Assembly (NCBI GenBank): GCA_947457095.1
Contig: CANGUK010000002.1
Span: forward strand, 1-64,000
Length of the DNA stretch: 64,000 nt
Reading direction: 5' to 3'
From: Cyclobacteriaceae bacterium
Lineage (GTDB): Bacteria; Bacteroidota; Bacteroidia; Cytophagales; Cyclobacteriaceae
The notes beneath the pieces were generated by a model. That model ran no database searches and was not told the origin of the DNA. It saw nothing but the letters and a program-made list of their open reading frames with translations. Shown one piece after another: positions 28,901-37,412 of the stretch (positions are counted from its first letter, which is position 1; the number at the start of each line of letters is the position of its first letter). Made by a program: the position numbers and the translations under genes.

Positions 28901-30118
28901 TCACTTGAATTGCTCCCTGACCCAGGCCAACTCTCGGGAGATCGCCTCACCCAATGTAAGGTGTGTGTCCTCAGGAAGGACTTCCCAGGTATAGGTTTCC
29001 ACTTCCAAATGCTTGGTCATGCTTGAGTCTGCTTTGACTAATTTCAATACCTCCACAATATCTTCTTGGGTGGACTGGAAGGTCCCGTAATTTTCAAGAA
29101 AGATGGGCACATGAAAATGTACGCGCCACTCCAAATCCTGGGTGTCTCCAAGTTGGGCAAGGGCCTGCGGCAAATCGGGATAGGATTTCAACCCTTCTTC
29201 TTTTGTCCTTCCCACTACTTGGTGGAGGTAGGTGGTATCTGCAAACTCCTCCAATCTTTTTCCAATGCTAAATCGCTCGAATGGCGAATCTGGAATTAAC
29301 AGTTTTAGGGCCGCAGAAAGTTGAATTTTTCCAATTCCAATTCCTGCTTTTTTCAACTTTTGGAAAGTTTCCTTGGGCTTTTCGTAGCCAATGGCAAAGT
29401 GACACACATCGTAACAAACCTGGAGATGGTCCAAAATCAAGGCTGCAGCTTCCTTCTCCACAATCCCCAATTTCTTTGCAAGTTCGGCCTTACCTTTGGT
29501 CAGGAGCCAGTCTTTGAAATAGCAAATCAGTTCCTCAGAATTTTCTAGCAGCCCATCCGGCTCTGGTTCAATGTCTAAGTGCAGCAGTTTCCCGGTTTCA
29601 CGACGAAGGCGTACCAACTCTTCCACTACCTCTATCAGGTGAGCCGTTGCTTGCGCAAAAGCTTCCTCCTTCTCCACATCCGTACTAAACCAGTGTCTGT
29701 AGGTTAGGGGAGAAGTGGATATGCCGCCTTCCATTCCCTCGGGAAGGAGCTGGGCTAAAATCCGAAAACAGCGGATCGTGTAATCGCGTCTGGCTTCGGT
29801 AGTCCAATCTGGTGCATGCACCTGTTCTTTTACCTTGGTACGGTGAAATCCTCCGTAAGGGAAGCAATTCAAGGTATAGACGTAAGCATTGCTTTTTTTC
29901 AACCAATCCCGAAACTCTTGCAAGTGCTCGGGGCGTTCTAAAATCAAAGAAGCTTCATGAGATAGTCGAAGACCAATTCCAAAAGCACCTTTCTGGGCCA
30001 AGCGTTTCTTGACTTCAGGGATATAAATTTTCAGATTTTGAAAGGTGGCATCCCAAGTTTCCCCTGCATGGATGTTGCTGCAATAACTTAAGTGGAAGTT
30101 GGTGATGTTCATAGGCAA
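28901..30118 (-). CDS. eboE: Metabolite traffic protein EboE (sugar-phosphate isomerase/epimerase-like TIM barrel)
   Basis: LSYCSNIHAGETWDATFQNLKIYIPEVKKRLA, LHLDIEPEPDGLLENSEE, CYDVCHFAIGYEKP, HFHVPIFLENYG; cluster position. Confidence 0.9.
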   Translation of the reverse strand: MPMNITNFHLSYCSNIHAGETWDATFQNLKIYIPEVKKRLAQKGAFGIGLRLSHEASLILERPEHLQEFRDWLKKSNAYVYTLNCFPYGGFHRTKVKEQVHAPDWTTEARRDYTIRCFRILAQLLPEGMEGGISTSPLTYRHWFSTDVEKEEAFAQATAHLIEVVEELVRLRRETGKLLHLDIEPEPDGLLENSEELICYFKDWLLTKGKAELAKKLGIVEKEAAALILDHLQVCYDVCHFAIGYEKPKETFQKLKKAGIGIGKIQLSAALKLLIPDSPFERFSIGKRLEEFADTTYLHQVVGRTKEEGLKSYPDLPQALAQLGDTQDLEWRVHFHVPIFLENYGTFQSTQEDIVEVLKLVKADSSMTKHLEVETYTWEVLPEDTHLTLGEAISRELAWVREQFK

Positions 30119-30124
30119 AATAGC

Positions 30125-31276
30125 TTATCCACGGATGGTGCCCTGCTCTTCCCAGTGCTTAAGGAGGTGCATTGCTTTCACAATCAATTGCGGGTCCATT
30201 TCATGCACTTCCACGCCTTTTCCCAACTTTTCCAAAAGCATGATCGTCAGCTTGCCACCCAAGTGCTCTTGAAATTCTTTGAGCCCTTGAAGTAAGGCAT
30301 CCTCTTGAAGTTCGGGCGCATATAGAGCAAGCCCCAAGGTGCGAAACAAGTTGAAAATACGGAGTAAATCGGCTTCCGCGATTCGTCCTTGCAAAAAAGA
30401 ATAGGCCGAATCCAGGGCTATTCCTATGGCAACCGCTTCTCCGTGGCGAATTCGAAACTGACTCAATTTCTCCAATTTGTGTGCAGCCCAATGCCCAAAA
30501 TCCAAGGGCCTGCTTGAGCCAAACTCAAAAGGATCTGCCCCCGCAATGTGTGCCATGTGGTGCTGTGCACTGCGGATAATGTGTTCCTTCATTGGGTCCA
30601 TCTCTCGACGAGCAAGTGCCGGGCCTTCTTTTTCCAGCCACTCAAAAAAATCAAGGTCCTTGATCAGCGCCACTTTGATCGCCTCCGAAATGCCCGAACT
30701 CCAATCTCGGTCTTCTAAACTTTCCAAAAAGGTAAAGTCATTGAGCACCGCAAAAGGCGGAGTAAAGGTGCCCAGGTAATTTTTTTTGCCGAAGGCATTG
30801 ATGCTGTTTTTGACTCCGACGGCGGAATCGTTCTGAGACAGGACCGTCGTAGGAATGCGGACGAGGCGAATACCCCGATGGGAAATCGCTGCCGCGAAGC
30901 CCACCATGTCCAGCACGGCTCCGCCACCCAGGGCTACCAAGTAGGAATGTCGATCAATCCCGAAGGTATTCGTCGCCTCCACCACTTGCATATAGGCTTC
31001 AGGCTCATTTTTGCAAGCTTCTCCCCCAGCTACTACCATCGGTTCAGCCACCAAATCTAACCGGGAAGAGTAGGCGGCGATGTAGGTTTTGATTTGAGAA
31101 ATTAGCCCAGGATGATGGGCTACTACCCCTGAGTCCAACACAAAAAATACCCGAGCGAGCTGCCCTTCTGGGAAGGTCTCCGCAAACAAGGCTTGACTTT
31201 CCGCAAACAAATGCTCCGTGAACGCAACCTGGTAGCGAAAGGGTACCGAGAAAGACTGTTGGAGAATCGTAGGCAT
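30125..31276 (-). CDS. eboD: EboD: 3-dehydroquinate synthase-like protein
   Basis: SYLVALGGGAVLDMVGFAAAISHRGIRLVRIPTTVLSQNDSAVGVKNSINAFGKKNYLGTFTPPFAVLND, RHGEAVAIGIALD; cluster position. Confidence 0.9.
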   Translation of the reverse strand: MPTILQQSFSVPFRYQVAFTEHLFAESQALFAETFPEGQLARVFFVLDSGVVAHHPGLISQIKTYIAAYSSRLDLVAEPMVVAGGEACKNEPEAYMQVVEATNTFGIDRHSYLVALGGGAVLDMVGFAAAISHRGIRLVRIPTTVLSQNDSAVGVKNSINAFGKKNYLGTFTPPFAVLNDFTFLESLEDRDWSSGISEAIKVALIKDLDFFEWLEKEGPALARREMDPMKEHIIRSAQHHMAHIAGADPFEFGSSRPLDFGHWAAHKLEKLSQFRIRHGEAVAIGIALDSAYSFLQGRIAEADLLRIFNLFRTLGLALYAPELQEDALLQGLKEFQEHLGGKLTIMLLEKLGKGVEVHEMDPQLIVKAMHLLKHWEEQGTIRG

Positions 31277-31337
31277 TTTGAATGGGGATAATTCGTCTTG
31301 ATAGGCAAGATGTGAAAGAAATTGAATTTAATCGCGC

Positions 31338-32249
31338 TTAGGTCACTGCAAATTTTTTGGCCAAGCCCAAGGAGATGGGAAGCAAAAGCAAAATAACGAG
31401 CCCGATGGGCCAGCCAGAGAAGGCTGTGGCTAAGGTAGCATTTACCAATATCAAGGAAAGTACGGCCGCTTTGACAGACTTGCCGATGTACTTGGGTTCC
31501 TGTGTTTGGATCGCTTTAAAGAGGGGTGGAAATAAGCGAAAGCCCAACAAGGCTAAAAAAGGCAAAATTTGGAGGTATCCCGGACTCTTTTGGTAAGCGA
31601 GGAAAAAAAGGGCCAAGAAAATTGACGCATACATGGCACCTCCTAAAAACAGGGCGCTTCTGTTTTTTCCATGCACCTCTCCTCTACTAATGATGGTGAT
31701 CGCCGCCACATAGACTAGGGGAAGTAGCCCAAGGTACCAGTTGCTCTCCAGCAAAGCCGGCGCTACAGCGATGCCCAACAGGAGATTCCCTGTGCGACAC
31801 AAACCCATATTGATCGGTCCAAAAAAGAACTGATGCTTGCCCCAGTAATCGTAGAGCAAGGCACATCCCGCCACGCCAACAGCAAGTACCCCGGCAAGCT
31901 GATTTACTTGAAAAGCACAGACTATCCCCGCTAAAAGTAAAATCGATGCCATTGCTATTGCCCCTTTTTTGGAAACTCGTCCACTAGGAATTGGGCGCTC
32001 GGGACGCTCAATTGCATCCAATTCCGCATCGGCGATGTCATTAAAGGCCACTCCTCCACCATACAAGCCGATGGTGCTTAGGGAAAGCCAGAGCAGGTTC
32101 CACCAGTAGGTTTGATCTCCATAAATCCAATTGGTGGCCATCCCATCCCAAGCTCCAGCGATGGCAAAGCCTGCCCAGATATCCGCTACCGCCGTCACTA
32201 CATTGGCAGGTCGGGTGAGTTGGAAATAGGAAAAAAGTTTACTCGCCAT
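31338..32249 (-). CDS. eboC: UbiA-like protein EboC
   Basis: FQLTRPANVVTAVADIWAGFAIAG, YGGGVAFNDIADAELDAIERPERPIPSGRVSKKGAIA; multi-TM UbiA-type. Confidence 0.92.
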   Translation of the reverse strand: MASKLFSYFQLTRPANVVTAVADIWAGFAIAGAWDGMATNWIYGDQTYWWNLLWLSLSTIGLYGGGVAFNDIADAELDAIERPERPIPSGRVSKKGAIAMASILLLAGIVCAFQVNQLAGVLAVGVAGCALLYDYWGKHQFFFGPINMGLCRTGNLLLGIAVAPALLESNWYLGLLPLVYVAAITIISRGEVHGKNRSALFLGGAMYASIFLALFFLAYQKSPGYLQILPFLALLGFRLFPPLFKAIQTQEPKYIGKSVKAAVLSLILVNATLATAFSGWPIGLVILLLLPISLGLAKKFAVT

Positions 32250-32252
32250 GGG

Positions 32253-33164
32253 TTAGTTTTCTACACGGTCATCAGGACCCTCCACGCGGGGCACCTGCCC
32301 ACCGCGAAGAACTGAGTTGCCTCCCAGTTTTTTGGTTTGATCAATCGGCGCAGCCTTGAGCCAATCGTCCTCATGCATTTGTCCACTCAGGCCAAAGACA
32401 GTGAGTGCATTTTGGTAGGTAGTCAGGCGAACATGCTCCTCCGGCACTCCCATTTTGCGCATCAGCGCGGCAGTCTTCGGCACGGCAATCGGATCCGAAA
32501 TCCCCCAATCTGCCGCCGAATTCACAATGATGCGTTCGGGACCATACTGCTTGACGATCTCCACCATCCGCTCGGAACCCATTTTGGTATGTGGATAAAT
32601 GGTAAATGCTGCCCAAAAGCCGCGATCCAAAACCTCTTTGACTGTTTCTTCATTGTTGTGGTCTACTACGACCCAATAGGGATCCATTTTGTGCTCCACC
32701 GCCACATCCATGGAGCGAGTCGTTCCCTTTTTCTTATCGCGGTGAGGGGTATGAATCAATACAGGCAGCTCCACTTCCTTGGCCAGCTCAAGCTGCAGGC
32801 GGTAAAAACGATCCTCTGCTTCGGTTTGGTCGTCGTAGCCAATTTCCCCGATGGCGACCACCCCTTCCTTGCCCGCGTAGAGCGGTAGAAGTTCCATCAC
32901 TTGTTCGGCCAAAGCCACATTGTTGGCTTCCTTGGAATTGAGCCCCATAGTGCAGTAGTGGACGATCCCAAACTGGCTTGCACGGAATCGCTCCCAGCCT
33001 ACTAGCGTAGAAAAATAGTCCTTGAAGGAGCCCACCTCGGTACGGGGCTGCCCCAACCAGAATGCGGGTTCAATCGTGGCCACAATGCCCGCTTTGCGCA
33101 TGGCTTCGTAGTCGTCAGTAGTCCTGGAAACCAGGTGAATGTGGGGATCTATGTACATTTCCAT
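32253..33164 (-). CDS. eboB: EboB: TatD-family metal-dependent hydrolase
   Basis: MYIDPHIHLVSRTTDDYEAMRKAGIVATIEPAFWLGQPRTEVGSFKDYFSTLVGWERFRASQFGI, GEIGYDDQTEAEDRFYRLQLELAKEVELPVLIHTPHRDKKKGTTRSM. Confidence 0.91.
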   Translation of the reverse strand: MEMYIDPHIHLVSRTTDDYEAMRKAGIVATIEPAFWLGQPRTEVGSFKDYFSTLVGWERFRASQFGIVHYCTMGLNSKEANNVALAEQVMELLPLYAGKEGVVAIGEIGYDDQTEAEDRFYRLQLELAKEVELPVLIHTPHRDKKKGTTRSMDVAVEHKMDPYWVVVDHNNEETVKEVLDRGFWAAFTIYPHTKMGSERMVEIVKQYGPERIIVNSAADWGISDPIAVPKTAALMRKMGVPEEHVRLTTYQNALTVFGLSGQMHEDDWLKAAPIDQTKKLGGNSVLRGGQVPRVEGPDDRVEN

Positions 33165-33210
33165 GGGTAGATGCTGCGGTAATTGGGTGAATTTAGCGGT
33201 TGATGGGCGA

Positions 33211-34086
33211 TTAAACTCGATTTTTTTGAAAATCTATTCCTAGGTCTTCCCAGCGGTAGGCATCGGTAGCGCAGGCTTCATGAAGCAAGGGATAGGCAGT
33301 CAAGAGTTCTTTGGCAGGAGCGTAGCTACTCTGGTAAGCAGCCAAAGCACCGGCTTTTTGCTCCGTGGCATCCGTCGCCGCCAGCACTTTTTTGAGGTCA
33401 TCCAGATACTGGGGGCCCATAAATGGCACGAGCAGGCGCCATACTTCTGGCATCACTGCCCTGCCGGCCGCCCAGCGCTCGTGGGCAAAGTCAGTGGCCA
33501 TGGCAGCAAGCGCCGCATTGCGTCGGCGATCCAGATCTTGGATAAGGTAGAGCGGGCGCTGCATAAAGATGGCTTTGAGAACCAGCTGATTCCAGTTGGC
33601 CTCCGGGAAAAAGCGTGCCGGGAAAGGATTGCGCAGCGCGATGGCATCAAAGATCAAGGACATATTCGTGCGGCAACCTTCAATGGCGCGAGGCAATAGC
33701 CCCTCCGCGTTCGGAAACAGTGGCAAGGCCGCATAGAGGGCCTGCTGCTCGTACATATCGCCCGTTTCAAAGAGTTGCTGGAGGATGGCCTGCCAGGCTT
33801 CATTCTGGAAGGGCAACTGGAGGACTAGGTAAATCCGAGCCACTTGAAGGCTGTCCCAGCCACTGGGATCTACTCCCTCAGGAAGGGGCATCGTTGATCC
33901 CTTCTTCCAGGAAACTGCCTCTTTTTTAAAATACCGAGAGGCACGAGAAAAGGCAAGAAAGAAGGAGTTTGGGGAAGTGGAGGCCTTGATTTTTTCGGCT
34001 TGCTCCTCCAGCCAAGTGAGGGAAGCAGGTTCCGCATTACCATCTAAGGCCTTTTTTAAAAATTCTTGAATCGGAACTGTTGCCAT
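33211..34086 (-). CDS. eboA: EboA domain-containing protein
   Basis: About 290-aa protein (SWKKGSTMPLPEGVDPSGWDSLQVARIYLVLQLP, GCRTNMSLIFDAIALRNPFPARFFPEANWNQLVLKAIFM) in first position of the ebo cluster. Confidence 0.87.
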   Translation of the reverse strand: MATVPIQEFLKKALDGNAEPASLTWLEEQAEKIKASTSPNSFFLAFSRASRYFKKEAVSWKKGSTMPLPEGVDPSGWDSLQVARIYLVLQLPFQNEAWQAILQQLFETGDMYEQQALYAALPLFPNAEGLLPRAIEGCRTNMSLIFDAIALRNPFPARFFPEANWNQLVLKAIFMQRPLYLIQDLDRRRNAALAAMATDFAHERWAAGRAVMPEVWRLLVPFMGPQYLDDLKKVLAATDATEQKAGALAAYQSSYAPAKELLTAYPLLHEACATDAYRWEDLGIDFQKNRV

Positions 34087-34340
34087 GGGGAGAGAGATTA
34101 AACAAACTTCTACGTAAAGAAACTGGATGCCGGAGAAAAATCCATCTTGTTTTAGACAAATGGAAGAAAAATAATCCGGTCAACGGATAATTGTCAACGG
34201 TCCACGGGCGACAGCAATTTGGAATTCAAATGGATGAGGTTATCCACAGCAAATTGTGATGGAGGGATTGGATCAGCGGTGGACCGTGGTCCGTGGTCCA
34301 TCGACGAATTTATCCACCAATGGATTCAGGATAATTGAAG

Positions 34341-34364
34341 TTAATTCCTAGTTTTAGGAATTAA
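34341..34364. promoter_or_regulatory. Perfect inverted repeat upstream of the M28 peptidase gene (candidate operator or 5' UTR hairpin)
   Basis: TTAATTCCTA-GTTT-TAGGAATTAA, 10-bp perfect arms, 11 nt upstream of ATG at 34376. Confidence 0.5.
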
Positions 34365-34375
34365 ATACACTCGCT

Positions 34376-35920
34376 ATGAAAATCCGCAACAGCTGGTACC
34401 TAGGTCTTGTGTTTTTTGTTTCTGTACAGTTACAGGCACAAAACCAAGTCATCGATGCCATTATCAAAGAAGCAACAGAAAATTCTAAACTAGAAGTTCT
34501 TGCTCATGAAATCATGGATGGAGTAGGACCAAGATTGGTTGGCTCCCCACAAATGCAAAAGGCCCATGACTTGGCCGTCACCACCTACCAGACTTGGGGC
34601 ATTCCTGCCCGCAACGAAAAGTGGGGAGAATGGAGAGGCTGGGAAAGAGGCACCACCCACATCGATATGATCGCCCCTTGGACCAGGTCCTTGGCCGGCA
34701 CTCAATTGGCTTGGAGCCCCTCTTCCCCTCAGGGAGGCGTAAAAGGTGAGGTAGTGATCCTTCCTGAATTTGCCGACTCACTGGCATTTCAAAAGTGGCT
34801 CCCTTCTGTAAAAGGCAAGTACGTGATGATCTCCGTGCCTCAGCCTACTGGACGCCCGGACTACAACTGGGAGGAGCATGGCACGCCTGCTTCCTTTGAA
34901 AAAATGAAAGCCGAGCGCACTGCCATCAATGCCTCTTGGACCAAGCGTCTTCAGGCTACGGGTAAAAACCGCAACCAGCTTCCACTAGCGCTTGAAAACG
35001 CAGGCGCAGCAGGTATCCTCACCTCCAACTGGTCCAACGCCTTTGGTGCCAACAAGATTTTCTCTGCCTCCACCAAAAAAGTGCCGACCGTAGACATTTC
35101 CCTAGAAGACTATGGCTTACTTTATCGCTTGGCAGAAAGCGGCAAAAAACCACAGCTACACCTCAATGCCCAGTCCAAAGAAACAGGCATGCAGCCAACC
35201 TACAATACCGTTGCCGAAATCAAGGGCAGCACAAAACCAGATGAATACGTGATGCTTTCCGCACACTTTGACTCTTGGGATGGCGGTACAGGTGCTACAG
35301 ACAACGGAACAGGCACCATCCTAATGATGGAAGTGATGCGCGTCTTGAAGCAAGTGTATCCCAATCCAAAGCGTACCATCTTGGTTGGGCACTGGGGATC
35401 CGAGGAGCAGGGACTAAACGGCTCCAGAGCATTTGTGGAAGATCATCCAGAGATGGCTGGCAAAATCCAAGCCCTCTTCAACCAAGACAACGGAACCGGC
35501 CGCATCGCCAATATCTCCGGACAGGGCTATGTGGATAGCTACGAGTACTTGGGTCGCTGGCTCAACAAGGTACCTCGCAACATCACCCAGGACTTGAAAA
35601 CTGAGTTTCCTGGCAACCCAGGGGCTGGAGGAACAGACCACGTGTCCTTTGTGGCAGCGGGTGTTCCGGCCTTTAACTTGAGTGCCTTGCCCTGGAACTA
35701 CTTCAACTATACTTGGCATACCAACTTGGACACTTACGACAAGATCGTGTTTGACGATGTGCGCCAGAATGTAATCCTCACTGCCATCTTGGTATACATG
35801 GCCTGCGAAGAAGAAGGACTTGTGTCCCGCAAGCAGCGTATTCCGATCAATGCGCGCACAGGTGAGCCGGCCGAATGGCCTGGCAAACGATCTCCAACTA
35901 GAAAAGGCGGGGTGAATTAA
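34376..35920 (+). CDS. Secreted M28-family metallopeptidase (carboxypeptidase Q-like)
   Basis: VMLSAHFDSWDGGTGATDNGTGTILMMEVMRVL, VGHWGSEEQGLNGSRAF, GAGGTDHVSFVAAGVPAFNL; signal peptide. Confidence 0.94.
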   Translation: MKIRNSWYLGLVFFVSVQLQAQNQVIDAIIKEATENSKLEVLAHEIMDGVGPRLVGSPQMQKAHDLAVTTYQTWGIPARNEKWGEWRGWERGTTHIDMIAPWTRSLAGTQLAWSPSSPQGGVKGEVVILPEFADSLAFQKWLPSVKGKYVMISVPQPTGRPDYNWEEHGTPASFEKMKAERTAINASWTKRLQATGKNRNQLPLALENAGAAGILTSNWSNAFGANKIFSASTKKVPTVDISLEDYGLLYRLAESGKKPQLHLNAQSKETGMQPTYNTVAEIKGSTKPDEYVMLSAHFDSWDGGTGATDNGTGTILMMEVMRVLKQVYPNPKRTILVGHWGSEEQGLNGSRAFVEDHPEMAGKIQALFNQDNGTGRIANISGQGYVDSYEYLGRWLNKVPRNITQDLKTEFPGNPGAGGTDHVSFVAAGVPAFNLSALPWNYFNYTWHTNLDTYDKIVFDDVRQNVILTAILVYMACEEEGLVSRKQRIPINARTGEPAEWPGKRSPTRKGGVN

Positions 35921-35934
35921 ATAGTTCCTCTTTC

Positions 35935-35974
35935 AAAAAAAAGGCTGTTCTGATTAGGGGCAGCCTTTTTTTTA
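35935..35974 (+). terminator. Rho-independent-like terminator after the M28 peptidase gene
   Basis: AAAAAAAAGGCTG-TTCTGATTAGGGG-CAGCCTTTTTTTT. Confidence 0.8.
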
Positions 35975-35995
35975 ATTTGTTTTTAGGGGTTAATT

Positions 35996-36121
35996 GACCT
36001 ACCGAAGGTAGGTTGACCTATCGCGGTAGGTCAACCCGCCTTTGCGGGTTGTGCGAAATTTGTAAACGATTTAATAAAAAAATAAATAGATGTTCACGAT
36101 CCGCCGCGGCGGATCGAACCA
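35996..36121. repeat. Palindromic intergenic repeat cluster (same families as 22758-23160)
   Basis: GACCTACCGAAGGTAGGTTGACCTATCGCGGTAGGTCAACCCGCCTTTGCGGGTTG and GATGTTCACGATCCGCCGCGGCGGATCGAACCA (33 nt identical to 23037-23069). Confidence 0.85.
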
Positions 36122-37356
36122 AATAGTTTCCCCGACACCCTCCACGTGTTTGCCGAATGGTATTTTCCCACCACAAGCACCTTGAAGAAGGACTTTTTTC
36201 CCAATTCAGGAGGGAGCGCATACTGCTTCGCATCGGAAGGCACCTCTCCTAAGAAAAAATACTCATCCGAGCCTCCTTCCCCAAAGTGATCAGTAGGACT
36301 CCAGTAGACTGAAAGAGTTTCGGGTTCTGCTCCAGGAATCCAGGTAAGCAGTTGGTTTTTTCCCCTACCGACCAAAGTCAAGTTGCTCAGGGAAAGAGGT
36401 CCCGTCAGGGACACACCATCCAATTCACGTTCTTGCTGCTCCGGCACCACGAGATTAAAAAAGCGAATCATGGATGGAAGTAGATCAACCATTGCGGCCC
36501 GTCCCGATTCAAACCGGGTATTGAGTTCCTTGGCATTGGTGCTGATCCAGATTTCTCGTTCGGCATCGCTCTGCCCTCCGTGATCCTTTCCATCGGGCTC
36601 CTTGCGCCCATGATCGGTCGTAACCCAGAGCTGCCAGTCCTCGCCTTTTTGTTGCCGCTGCTGAATGGCCTGCCAAATTAATCCCACTTGCGCATCCGCT
36701 TTTTGGATGGCGGCATCAAGCTCCGTACTTCTTCCATGCCGATGCCCCATGTCATCCGTGTATTGGAGATACACCCAGGTGAGGTCAGGTCCTTGCGTAG
36801 TGAGATAGGCTGCGGCTTCCTCGGCCACTTTTTGGTCAATGTGGGAGATGTAGTGGTGCTCCGGATCATGTGGATAGCGCAGCGTATCCAATTCCAGACC
36901 ATCCAGAGACTGGTTCAACCGGAGGAAGTTTGTTTGCGGGAGATTTTCTCCCAGGAGCTTGGTGCGGTTGTCCTGCCAGGTGGAGAAAATAGCCAACTTC
37001 GCATCTGGGCGAGCCTCGCGCAGGTAGCGGAAAATCGTCCAGTACTGGTAATTGGGAGATTCGATGCCATTACCCCATACCTGATGCTTGTGTGCCCAAG
37101 TACCCGTTAGGAGGGTGTTGTAGCCTACCGCGGAAATCGTAGGGGATTCGGAAAAGCCTTCTGCCTCACCTCCTGTATAGGCGCGTGCATAGCCTCCATG
37201 ACTGGCAATTTGATCCAAGTTGGGGGTAGCTACCCGCTCTAGGTCTTGGGCGGGAATCCCATCTAGAATAATGAAAACAAGCTTTTTTTGTTGGGCCTCC
37301 ACTGCGGTGCTCCACACTACTAGGATAGAAACTAAGGCTAAAGCCAGCTGTCGCAT
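36094..37356 (-). CDS. Secreted alkaline phosphatase / type I phosphodiesterase family protein
   Basis: KLVFIILDGIPAQDLERVATPNLDQIASHGGYARAYTGGE, WVTTDHGRKEPDGKDHGGQSDAEREIWI; start at MRQLALALVS signal peptide; last codons lie in a repeat. Confidence 0.88.
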   Translation of the reverse strand: MRQLALALVSILVVWSTAVEAQQKKLVFIILDGIPAQDLERVATPNLDQIASHGGYARAYTGGEAEGFSESPTISAVGYNTLLTGTWAHKHQVWGNGIESPNYQYWTIFRYLREARPDAKLAIFSTWQDNRTKLLGENLPQTNFLRLNQSLDGLELDTLRYPHDPEHHYISHIDQKVAEEAAAYLTTQGPDLTWVYLQYTDDMGHRHGRSTELDAAIQKADAQVGLIWQAIQQRQQKGEDWQLWVTTDHGRKEPDGKDHGGQSDAEREIWISTNAKELNTRFESGRAAMVDLLPSMIRFFNLVVPEQQERELDGVSLTGPLSLSNLTLVGRGKNQLLTWIPGAEPETLSVYWSPTDHFGEGGSDEYFFLGEVPSDAKQYALPPELGKKSFFKVLVVGKYHSANTWRVSGKLFGSIRRGGS

Positions 37357-37412
37357 CTCGGTTTTTTTTGGAAATAAAAGAGAATTTGTACCTTTTACCA
37401 AAACCTGCTCCC

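Noticed and set aside
36018-36233. 71-aa minus-strand ORF containing VRSAAADREH
   Set aside because: Out-of-frame translation of the repeat and the phosphodiesterase 3' end.
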